From the NCBI GenBank assembly GCA_041392805.1, contig JAWKLJ010000001.1, positions 1,736,001 through 1,800,000 of the forward strand: DNA of 64,000 nt, read 5' to 3'. The stretch is from Saprospiraceae bacterium (GTDB lineage Bacteria > Bacteroidota > Bacteroidia > Chitinophagales > Saprospiraceae). Position 1 is the first letter of the stretch. Each line of letters begins with the position of its first letter. Shown here one piece after another: positions 27,571 to 35,417 of the stretch. Both the position numbers and the translations under genes were made by a program. The notes beneath the pieces were generated by a model that made no database searches, had not been told where the DNA came from, and saw only the letters and a program-made list of their open reading frames with translations.

Positions 27571-29019
27571 ATGAAATACCATTTGCCTTTATCCCTATTG
27601 CTTCTTTTGTCATTCAAGGTTTTGTACCTGACAGGACAGGCCATTGACACCCTCCACTTTAACCCGATCGGTGAATTTGAATATGCTGGATTTTATTCCG
27701 CCTATACGGCTTTGCCAGATCAAATGGAACGGCCCTATTTGTATACTGCCAGTAATGAATTGGGGCTGGTCACCTTTGATATCTCAGACCCCCGTTCGCC
27801 TATTCCCGTCGATACGATTCTACCTTTTAGGCTTAATAATTTGAAGGTAAGCAATCTATACCAAGCCGGTAACTTGCTGTACGCGGCCTTAGGTGGCTTT
27901 CAGGGTGCCGGGCAAAAGCCAGGCCTAGCTATTTTTGACCTATCGCAGCCCGACCAACCGGCTTTGCAAGCTACCTGGGATACTACTGCCTATCAACATG
28001 GCAGCGCCATCGTCATTATTGAGGGAAATTATGCCTACCTGGGCCTGATGAGAGATGGTCTTTTGATCCTGGATATTTCCGACAAGGATCAAATCCGCTT
28101 TGTTTCTCATTTTCTTCCAGATGTTAATTGGCCACGACCGCCGGGTTTATTTTCCCATCCTAATGCCCGTGGGATGGCGGTCCGCAACGATACCGTATTT
28201 ATCTGTAATGATGCTGGCGGATTGCGATTAATTGATGTGCACGACAAAGAAAATCCGCTTGAAATCGCCAAATACCTCCATACCGATTTGGATGAGGTGG
28301 CCCAGCCTGCCTATAACAATATTGTGTTAAAAGACCATTATGCCTTCCTGGCGGTGGATTATTGCGGCTTGGAGGTCATCGATTTTTCCGATCCTGATCA
28401 TATCCACAATGTAAGCTGGTACAATCCATGGAATTGCAATGGCGCCAGTTGGGCCGGCAGTCCTGGCCACATGAATCAACTGGCTTATTTAGCAGAAAAA
28501 GCGCTCCTGTTTGTCTCTGGAGGCGATAGTGAGGTGCTGGCCTTTGATATAAGTGATCCGACTCAGCTGAAAAAGGTAGGAGAATGGGTAAACCCTTTGG
28601 ATAGTGCCGCCTGTTGGGGCGTTAGTGCTATGGGCAATCAAGTATTTTTATCCTTTATTGATAATTCGGGGATTTTTATTCCGGGGTTTCAACCTTTTTA
28701 TTCAAATTTTGGGGGCATTAAAATTTTGGAATGGGAAACCTTGCCATCTGCCCTTTCGGAAACTAAAACAGCACCTGCTCTTCTCGCATTTCCTAACCCC
28801 ACCAATGGCTTGGTGCATATTCAAACCGACTTTTTCTTGACGGATAAAGTACAAATTCAATTATTTGATCAATCTGGAAGAGGGAGATCACTGCCCGCTG
28901 TTTTTAAATCCGCCAATGAGTTCGCTATTGATCTATCCGCTTTGCCGGCTGGGCTTTATTATCTTTATTTCCAGCAGGCAGATCAGGTACAGTGGAGGAA
29001 ATTAGTAAAGACAGACTAA
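27571..29019 (+). CDS. Secreted LVIVD-repeat propeller protein with T9SS sorting domain
   Basis: 482 residues from the ATG at 27571 (MKYHLPLSLLLLLSFKVLYLTGQ signal peptide); an upstream TTG in frame is unlikely. The body is made of LVIVD-type propeller blades with the recurring 'xxFDISDP' phrase: LVTFDISDPRSPIPVDT, LAIFDLSQPDQPA, LLILDISDKDQIR, LRLIDVHDKENPL, LEVIDFSDPDHIHN, VLAFDISDPTQLKKVGEW. It ends with a type A sorting tail (FPNPTNGLVHIQT, VQIQLFDQSGRGRSL, LPAGLYYLYFQ). It is therefore predicted to be delivered to the cell surface by T9SS. Molecular role unknown; immediately upstream of the CRISPR leader. Confidence 0.85.
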   Translation: MKYHLPLSLLLLLSFKVLYLTGQAIDTLHFNPIGEFEYAGFYSAYTALPDQMERPYLYTASNELGLVTFDISDPRSPIPVDTILPFRLNNLKVSNLYQAGNLLYAALGGFQGAGQKPGLAIFDLSQPDQPALQATWDTTAYQHGSAIVIIEGNYAYLGLMRDGLLILDISDKDQIRFVSHFLPDVNWPRPPGLFSHPNARGMAVRNDTVFICNDAGGLRLIDVHDKENPLEIAKYLHTDLDEVAQPAYNNIVLKDHYAFLAVDYCGLEVIDFSDPDHIHNVSWYNPWNCNGASWAGSPGHMNQLAYLAEKALLFVSGGDSEVLAFDISDPTQLKKVGEWVNPLDSAACWGVSAMGNQVFLSFIDNSGIFIPGFQPFYSNFGGIKILEWETLPSALSETKTAPALLAFPNPTNGLVHIQTDFFLTDKVQIQLFDQSGRGRSLPAVFKSANEFAIDLSALPAGLYYLYFQQADQVQWRKLVKTD

Positions 29020-29254
29020 GTGCTTGTTTACTTTATTTAAAGTTCATTACTAACTTGCATCCCCACACAAAAATTCGTATTTTTATCCCAATAGGCCAAA
29101 AAAGCGATTCAAAGGAACGCCAAAAAGGCAAAAAAAAACGCTGGACACATTATTTTTTCAACACATATGACCCGCTAAAAAACGGTAAAATGAGCAATTT
29201 TCAGCAAAAAACCACGCGTAACTTATTGACTGACAATTGCTTCTGAAAATAGCT
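29020..29254 (+). promoter_or_regulatory. A/T-rich candidate CRISPR leader
   Basis: This 235-bp non-coding, A-tract-rich stretch lies between the T9SS gene and repeat 1. It is taken as the leader because the sequence-degenerate repeat lies at the opposite (right) end, which marks the oldest end of the array. Confidence 0.6.
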
Positions 29255-30531
29255 GTCAGAGTAGTACATCCACTAAAAGAAGGATTAAGACCATAGTTGG
29301 AATAATCCAACCAAGAAAGAACCAGTAGTCAGAGTAGTACATCCACTAAAAGAAGGATTAAGACTAATACTGTTTTCATGAGTAAGGAATTTGTGATTAT
29401 GTCAGAGTAGTACATCCACTAAAAGAAGGATTAAGACCCAATTTGCTTGCGGTGAGTCTTAATGATTTTCATCGTCAGAGTAGTACATCCACTAAAAGAA
29501 GGATTAAGACACAAACAGTTAAATTACTGAGCTCTTGTTGTTGTAGGTCAGAGTAGTACATCCACTAAAAGAAGGATTAAGACTTTACCGTTAACTTCCA
29601 AAGTTGCTTCATTTCCCGTGTCAGAGTAGTACATCCACTAAAAGAAGGATTAAGACAGAAAGCTTTTGTAACGCTTCAAGTTTCTCTACTTGGTCAGAGT
29701 AGTACATCCACTAAAAGAAGGATTAAGACCCCTTTTACCCTTAGTTTCAAGGTAAACTTTAATGGTCAGAGTAGTACATCCACTAAAAGAAGGATTAAGA
29801 CAGACACCGTTAACTTGTTGGCTGGTTACCTTTGGTGTCAGAGTAGTACATCCACTAAAAGAAGGATTAAGACTGCGGTTAAGAGGGCCATTTCCCTCTG
29901 TGTAAGTACTGTCAGAGTAGTACATCCACTAAAAGAAGGATTAAGACGCTCGTATAAAGTTAAAAAGGGGTTGTTCCCTAGGTCAGAGTAGTACATCCAC
30001 TAAAAGAAGGATTAAGACTGCCATTCCTGGTCCTGATATTGACCATATTGACCCAGTCAGAGTAGTACATCCACTAAAAGAAGGATTAAGACACTTTCAT
30101 TAAACCAGTTAAGTCTTTACTTTTAATTGTCAGAGTAGTACATCCACTAAAAGAAGGATTAAGACGCTGTTATAAGTTATTCTTCAGTGTAGTGTTCAGG
30201 AGTCAGAGTAGTACATCCACTAAAAGAAGGATTAAGACGAACAAGTTTACCATCTTTCAAAGACTCTTTTGAGAGTCAGAGTAGTACATCCACTAAAAGA
30301 AGGATTAAGACTCTACACTAGTAATGTCTTTGCTGTTTTTTACAGGTGTCAGAGTAGTACATCCACTAAAAGAAGGATTAAGACTTTGACAATTTCCCAA
30401 GAAAAAACCTACTTTTTTCTGGTCAGAGTAGTACATCCACTAAAAGAAGGATTAAGACGAGTTGCGTAGTTGGATAATGCCCGTTCTTGAAATAGTCAGA
30501 GTAGTACATCCACTAAAAGAAGGCTTAAGAC
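29255..30531 (+). CRISPR. CRISPR array: 18 repeats of 37 bp, 17 spacers
   Basis: The repeat starts GTCAGAGTAGTACATCCACT and ends AAAAGAAGGATTAAGAC. Starts are at 29255, 29328, 29401, 29474, 29547, 29620, 29693, 29765, 29837, 29911, 29982, 30056, 30129, 30202, 30275, 30348, 30422 and 30495. All but the last are identical; the last has A to C at position 30, marking the leader-distal end. Spacers are 34-37 bp and all different. The 3' ATTAAGAC resembles the ATTGAAAC-type 8-base crRNA handle of type I/III systems, so plus-strand transcription is likely. No cas gene lies in the window. Open frames seen across the array on either strand are repeat artefacts. Confidence 0.98.
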
Positions 30532-30594
30532 GGGGGTAAAAGACATTGCCATTACCAACAATTTATCCGTTCGACATGTATTTATAATTAAAAC

Positions 30595-31305
30595 ATGCTA
30601 CAAAAAATTATTGATGGCCGGACGGACCTGGTTTTCGATTATCTCGAACAAGGCCATCCAGCAACCGCGACCGATAGTCACGGTACTTCGCTGCTCCAAT
30701 GGTGCGCCTATTATGGAGATGTGAGTGCCATGAAGCACCTGCTATCCAAAGGTGCCAAACTTACTGAATTAGGTCCCAATTATGATCTAAATGGTGCAGC
30801 CTTCCACGGTCATTGGCGCCTTTGCCAATTCTTGCTCGAACAAGGAGCCGACGCCAACATGCCCCTGCCGGATACCGGAGAAACACCCCTGCACGCTTGC
30901 CTCTGCGCCGCCAATAATCCGGTTTCCACCGTCATCGTCGAGCTCTTGCTGTCGCACGATGCCGACCCCAATGCTCAAACCCTGCCCCATAAAGCGACGG
31001 GAGGATTTATGCGAGATGTCTATACCCGGGGGGAAACACCCCTGCACCGGGCTGCCGCCTTTGGCAATGACAAAACCATAAAATTACTACTCGATGCGGG
31101 CGCTGATAAAACGATAAAAGACAAGAATGGGGACACTCCGCTCAGCTGGGCCAGTTGGCACCTCCGGCCTGGGAAAATCCTTGCCCTCCTGGCCTATGAC
31201 GAACACCGGATACACCCTCTGCATATAGAACGGATACAAAGTGACCATGGGAATGGTTGGGGCAGTGGTATGTACCTCAATTTATTGGGAAAAATCCATG
31301 TATAG
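30595..31305 (+). CDS. Ankyrin-repeat protein
   Basis: 236 residues, no signal peptide. At least four ankyrin repeats are visible: GTSLLQWCAYYGDVSAMKHL, then NGAAFHGHWRLCQFLLEQGA, GETPLHACLCAANNPVSTVI, and RGETPLHRAAAFGNDKTIKL, followed by DKNGDTPLSWASWH. Ankyrin stacks bind proteins, so this is probably a cytoplasmic scaffold or inhibitor; partner unknown. The start is 63 bp after the last CRISPR repeat, inside a short AT-rich leader. It is not a recognised cas gene, and its closeness to the array is probably coincidence. Confidence 0.85.
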   Translation: MLQKIIDGRTDLVFDYLEQGHPATATDSHGTSLLQWCAYYGDVSAMKHLLSKGAKLTELGPNYDLNGAAFHGHWRLCQFLLEQGADANMPLPDTGETPLHACLCAANNPVSTVIVELLLSHDADPNAQTLPHKATGGFMRDVYTRGETPLHRAAAFGNDKTIKLLLDAGADKTIKDKNGDTPLSWASWHLRPGKILALLAYDEHRIHPLHIERIQSDHGNGWGSGMYLNLLGKIHV

Positions 31306-31354
31306 AAAATAGATTTGTATCTTTCATTTTTGTCATCGATCACCCGTACAACTA

Positions 31355-32716
31355 ATGAAAAGCAAATCTTCCAACTTTGTAAGGATTTTCTTTTTCCTAC
31401 TGCTAAGCTTGATGGCTTTTTGGCGCTGTAGTGATAATCCTTTAATAAACAAAGCTCCCATCCAGCCAAAGCTCACTCCGTGGGAGGCCTATTGGGCTGC
31501 ACTCGATTCCAATGGTCTAGCCCAAACGCAAATGGCCAAAAACTGGAAATTGGCAGGCGAAAAAGCATTAAATGACAGTATTCAAATCACCTCCCCTTTT
31601 CAGGAAACAGGCTATATCCAAGCCGAAGTGCCGAGCGCCATGGCCTACGCCATTGAACTAAAAACAGGCGAACAATTGAATATTAGTTTATCTGCTGTGC
31701 CAGATAGTCTGCTATTTTTTGTAGATCTTTTTCAATTGGAAAAAACAGATAGTACCTCCATCTTAAGGCCTGTATTCCATGCAACACCCTATCAAACGGA
31801 TAGTATCAGCTTTGAAGTGGAAAAAGCAGGAAGCTATATCGTGCGCATTCAACCAGAATTATTGGTGTCTGCACGCTATACCATTTCTATGGTTACCCAG
31901 GCCATTTATGGTGTTTTTCCCGTTAGCGGGAAAGGGAATTCAGCTATCTGGAGTTTTTTTGGAGACCCAAGGGATGGAGGGAAACGAAGCCATAAAGGGA
32001 TCGATATTTTTGCCCGCCGAGGCACCCCTGTCCTTGCTGCAACAGATGGGACGGTGCGGAGTGTCAGGGACCGTGGGCTGGGTGGTAAACAAGTATGGCT
32101 AAGTGATACCAAGCGGAGCCAATCCTTGTATTATGCGCATTTAGACAGCCAACTGGTAAGAGAAGGGGCTACTATCAAGGCGGGAGACACGCTTGGCCTG
32201 GTAGGTAATACCGGAAATGCCCGAAATACAAGGCCTCATCTTCATTTTAGTATATACCGGAGGGGACAGGGCGCCATTGATCCCCATCCTTTTGTAGCTA
32301 GTCAATCCATTAAACTACCCGCATTTAGGATAGATACGACTTGGTTGGGCCAAATGGTGCGAGTTAGCACGAATAAAACCATTTTACAAGCAGGCCCCAA
32401 TAATCGTAGCCATTCCTTTGCCACCCTCAATCGACATCTTCCCTTAAAGGTAATAGCGGGTAGTCAAGGCTGGTATCGAGTCAGCACGCCAGATGGAATA
32501 ATCGGCTACTGCGCTAGCAATAGCCTGGAACAAATAAATCGCCCTATCAGGCAAATTAAAATGGCACAAGCTACCGAATTATTTCAGCGCCCTCATCCTG
32601 AGTCACCCCCTATTTCCACCATTGCATTGGAAGCGGAGGTGGACGTCCTGGGCCAAAATGAAACTTTTCAACTGGTTAGAGGAAGAAATGGGGAAGTGGG
32701 GTGGATGGCTAGGTGA
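31355..32716 (+). CDS. M23 (LytM/lysostaphin-type) peptidase lipoprotein with SH3-like tail
   Basis: A 453-residue exported protein, probably lipid-anchored at C25 (LMAFWRC, an unusual lipobox). An N-terminal beta-rich domain (about 50-185) is followed by an M23 metallopeptidase domain (about 200-320) with zinc ligands H and D of SHKGIDIF, the HLDS region and the HLH of RPHLHFSIY. Two SH3b-like segments come after about residue 330 (VRVSTNKTILQAGPN, VSTPDGIIGYCASNSLEQI, and a last one ending GEVGWMAR). It likely cuts peptide cross-links in peptidoglycan or activates another wall hydrolase; the full set of zinc ligands favours activity. It stands alone between an ankyrin gene and a convergent HAD gene. 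Confidence 0.88.
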   Translation: MKSKSSNFVRIFFFLLLSLMAFWRCSDNPLINKAPIQPKLTPWEAYWAALDSNGLAQTQMAKNWKLAGEKALNDSIQITSPFQETGYIQAEVPSAMAYAIELKTGEQLNISLSAVPDSLLFFVDLFQLEKTDSTSILRPVFHATPYQTDSISFEVEKAGSYIVRIQPELLVSARYTISMVTQAIYGVFPVSGKGNSAIWSFFGDPRDGGKRSHKGIDIFARRGTPVLAATDGTVRSVRDRGLGGKQVWLSDTKRSQSLYYAHLDSQLVREGATIKAGDTLGLVGNTGNARNTRPHLHFSIYRRGQGAIDPHPFVASQSIKLPAFRIDTTWLGQMVRVSTNKTILQAGPNNRSHSFATLNRHLPLKVIAGSQGWYRVSTPDGIIGYCASNSLEQINRPIRQIKMAQATELFQRPHPESPPISTIALEAEVDVLGQNETFQLVRGRNGEVGWMAR

Positions 32717-32737
32717 TATTTGAAGTAAGGCGAGGTT

Positions 32738-33376
32738 TCACCCCAAAAGCATCCTCGGCAACTCCCCCATATCCCTAAACACCCGCACCTCCTCCGCCAA
32801 AATGCGCTCATCGGGTGTGGCCTTAGCATAGACCCACACCTCGATCCCTGCTGCTTTGGCGGAGCGGAGGCCCGCCAGGCTATCTTCGATCACCAGGCAA
32901 TCTTCGGGCGCATATCCCAGTTGCTGGGCGACTGTCAGGTAGAAGGCGGGATCGGGTTTCCAGATGTTCAGCTCATAGGCGGAGAAGATCCGGCCTTCGA
33001 AATAGGGCAACAAGCCTGTGATGCCCAAATTGAGTTCAATTTTGGCACGCGGGCCATTGGAGGCAACACAAAAGGGGTGCTGTAGCTGTTCGATGACGGC
33101 CTTGATGCTGGGAATGGGCTGTAGGCTTTCGCGAAAGGCAGCATAGGTTCGTTGCCGCAAATGACGTTCAAAATCAGGCGGTATGGCTTGCTGGATATTG
33201 GCTTCAAATTCCGCCAGCACTGCTGCAAACTTGCCGCCGGCAAAACGATGCAAAACCTCCTCGGTAGTAAGCTTCCACCCCAGTTTAGTGGCTTCTTCAG
33301 CAAAGATCTGGCTGCTGAGGGTTTCGCTGTCGACAAGCACGCCATCACAGTCAAATAGGATCAGTTTTCGGGGCAT
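32738..33376 (-). CDS. HAD superfamily phosphatase (subfamily IA, beta-phosphoglucomutase-like)
   Basis: A 212-residue cytoplasmic HAD hydrolase with all four motifs: FDCDGVLVDSE (nucleophile Asp and acid/base Asp, residues 8-18), VASNGP (motif II), KPDP (motif III Lys) and VIEDSLAG (motif IV acids). The four-helix cap lies between motifs I and II, as in subfamily IA phosphatases acting on sugar phosphates (YieH/YcjU-like). The exact substrate cannot be read. It is 226 bp upstream of the end of the inositol operon on the same strand and separated from it by a MITE-like element, so co-transcription is doubtful. Confidence 0.82.
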   Translation of the reverse strand: MPRKLILFDCDGVLVDSETLSSQIFAEEATKLGWKLTTEEVLHRFAGGKFAAVLAEFEANIQQAIPPDFERHLRQRTYAAFRESLQPIPSIKAVIEQLQHPFCVASNGPRAKIELNLGITGLLPYFEGRIFSAYELNIWKPDPAFYLTVAQQLGYAPEDCLVIEDSLAGLRSAKAAGIEVWVYAKATPDERILAEEVRVFRDMGELPRMLLG

Positions 33377-33444
33377 AGGGCAAAGGTTTGGCTGATTTTG
33401 AAATGGGAAATGGGAAGTCGGAAGTGCAAAGTCGGAAGTCGGAA

Positions 33445-33578
33445 CTCACGTTTCGCTTAAAATTTTTAAAGTGCTGATAATCAAGGGCTCAACAACAATT
33501 GTTCTCTAAATTGAGCGATTTGTCGTTTTGTATTAACTTGATTATCAATTTTTTGTAGAATTTTAACAGAAACGTGAG
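33445..33578. mobile_element. MITE-like element, 134 bp, 40-bp terminal inverted repeats
   Basis: The left arm CTCACGTTTCGCTTAAAATT (continuing to ATAATCAA at 33484) pairs with the complement of the right arm, CTCACGTTTCTGTTAAAATT (continuing to ATAATCAA), over about 40 bp. The middle holds a palindrome AACAATTGTT. TCGGAA flanks both ends (33439-33444 and 33579-33584), consistent with a 6-bp target duplication, though the flanks are themselves a GGAAGTC-type simple repeat. It encodes nothing. Confidence 0.7.
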
Positions 33579-33602
33579 TCGGAAAGCGGAAGTTGCGGTC
33601 TT

Positions 33603-34505
33603 TTACCAGCCAATATGTTGGCTAATGAAAGCGCGGGCCATCTTGGCATATTCCAAGGGATTCGCCTTTGCCGGGTCCTGTTCGGCTTCTACCACCAGCC
33701 AGCCTTCGTAATTTGCTTGGTCCAATATAGCAAAGATCGACGCAAAATCGATGCAGCCATCCGGGTCGCCAGGGACGGTAAATACGCCTGCTTTTACGGC
33801 ATGCAAAAAACTTTGTCGTTCCCGTTTTACCCAATCAAGTACCTTGGGCCGAATATCTTTGAGGTGGACGTGGGCCACCCGGCCAATGGTTTGCTGTAGC
33901 GCCGCTACGGGGTCTTCGCCAGCAAAATGAAAGTGACCACAATCATAATTTAAATACACATAATTGGGATCTGTATCATTGAGCATACGCAGGGTTTCTT
34001 CCAGGCTTTGGATCACCGTTCCCATATGGTGGTGAAAGGCTAGTTTAAATCCTCTATCATGCGCAACTTTACCCAGTTCATTAAGCTTGTAGGTAAAATC
34101 CTTCCATTCGGCGGCCGTATTCAACATGCCTTTCCCTTCCAGTACGGGGACATCCAATTGTCCTTGACAGCTATTGCCGACTTCGCCGCCGCCGATGACC
34201 TTCGCACCCATCGCTTCTAAGAAGTCAAGTAAGGCTTCGAAGTTTTTCCGGTTCTCTTCCAATGATTTGGTGGTCAATTCATAACTGAACCATTGGTTGC
34301 ATATTTGTAAATTCCGAAGCGCCAAGTGCTTCTTCAACACCGCCGTATCCCGAGGATACTTGTTGCCTACTTCACAGCCCGCAAAGCCCGCCAGGGCCAT
34401 TTCACTGACACACTGTTCAAAGGTGATGTCGCCCCCCAACTCGGGGAGGTCGTCATTGGTCCAGCCGATGGGGGCTATGCCTAATTTTGTTTTTTCTGCT
34501 TGCAT
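33603..34505 (-). CDS. iolE: Inosose (scyllo-inosose) dehydratase
   Basis: About 300 residues from the ATG at 34505 (MQAEKTKLGIAPIGWTNDDL); an in-frame TTG five codons upstream exists. IolE converts 2-keto-myo-inositol to 3D-(3,5/4)-trihydroxycyclohexane-1,2-dione, step 2 of myo-inositol catabolism. It has the xylose-isomerase-like TIM-barrel fold, with IGWTNDDLPELGGD, GCEVGNKYP, LAFHHHMGTVIQ, NYDCGHFHFAGEDP and HVHLKDIRP carrying the metal-binding Glu/His/Asp residues, and VVEAEQDP at the end. It is last in the inositol operon, 912 bp after iolD, behind a large repeat array that directly abuts its start codon. Confidence 0.92.
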   Translation of the reverse strand: MQAEKTKLGIAPIGWTNDDLPELGGDITFEQCVSEMALAGFAGCEVGNKYPRDTAVLKKHLALRNLQICNQWFSYELTTKSLEENRKNFEALLDFLEAMGAKVIGGGEVGNSCQGQLDVPVLEGKGMLNTAAEWKDFTYKLNELGKVAHDRGFKLAFHHHMGTVIQSLEETLRMLNDTDPNYVYLNYDCGHFHFAGEDPVAALQQTIGRVAHVHLKDIRPKVLDWVKRERQSFLHAVKAGVFTVPGDPDGCIDFASIFAILDQANYEGWLVVEAEQDPAKANPLEYAKMARAFISQHIGW

Positions 34506-35417
34506 GGTATGGAATATCAATGTTTTATTTCAAGGTGCAATTTCAATTTCAAAAACAATTTCAATGTCAATAGCAATTTCAAAAACAATTTCAATGGCAA
34601 TTTCAATGGCAATATCAATGCCTTCTGTGTCGCTGAGCCGCCGCCATTCCCTCGCTTGCTCGTTACGAACTCCTGATCGTATACAATCATCAGCGCGGGC
34701 TTCAGTTCACCGTTTAATACCTCACTGCGAGCTGGGATTTCAATCAAAATTTCAATGCCTTCTGTGTCGCTGAGCCGCCGCCATTCCCTCGCTTGCTCGT
34801 TACGAACTCCTGATCGTATACAATCATCTGCTGCGGGCTTCAGTTCACCGTTTAACACCTCACTGCGAGCTGGGATTTCAATCAAAATTTCAATTTCAAT
34901 CAAAATTTCAATGCCTTCTGTGTCGCTGAGCCGCTGCCATTCCTTCGTTTGCTCGTTACGAACTCCTGATCATATACAATCAGCTGCTGCGGGCTTCAGC
35001 TCACTGTTTAACACCTCACTGCGAGCTGGGATTTCAATGGCAATTTCAATGACAATGGCAATGGCAATGGCAATGGCAATGGCAATTTCAATGGCAATGA
35101 CAATGACGCTTTCAATGGCAATTTCAATATCTCCTGTGTCGCTGGGGCTTGTCCCAACCCTCCAATAAAGTCTCGACACATCTTATATGATCTTATATTC
35201 CTTATATGGTTCAAAGCTAGGCCCAAGCCACCCCTCCAATACCTACACATCCCCCAAAAACCTCACGCCAAACCTCCATTACCTCCACCCCTCCAATAAC
35301 TCCACGTCCCAAAAAAACGCTTTCGACTTACCAACCTTACAACTTACAACCCCAACAGCCACACCCCTCGCGACTTTCGACTTCCCCCCTCCCCCGTCAT
35401 CTCCGCGCCCCTTCCCC
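34506..35417 (-). repeat. Modular intergenic repeat, locus B (iolD-iolE): three tandem units plus hexamer arrays
   Basis: This stretch holds no gene. On the minus strand it runs from a G-rich segment next to the iolD stop (ACGTGGAGTTATTGGAGGGG), through a box CAGCGACACAGGAGATATTG (about 35128-35146), into a long ATTGNN array (repeated ATTGCC, about 35040-35127). Three tandem units each carry CAGCGACACAGAAGGCATTG (boxes near 34618, 34755 and 34911; spacing 137 and 156 bp, the longer one from extra ATTGAA/ATTTTG words), and a final ATTGNN array ends at iolE. The periods are not multiples of three and frames are not preserved between units. Confidence 0.85.

Noticed and set aside
29686..29925. 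Open frame on the minus strand encoding repeated LNPSFSGCTTLT peptides
   Set aside because: It is made of CRISPR repeats (37 bp) and spacers read in frame by chance; not a gene.
30595..31305. Ankyrin gene as a CRISPR-associated gene
   Set aside because: Ankyrin proteins are not known Cas components and the gene follows the leader-distal end; proximity alone is not evidence.
34297..35250. Several open frames on both strands across the iolE leader region
   Set aside because: They are built from tandem units with periods not divisible by three and ATTGNN hexamers (Ile-x or Pro-Leu runs); the frame is not maintained from unit to unit.
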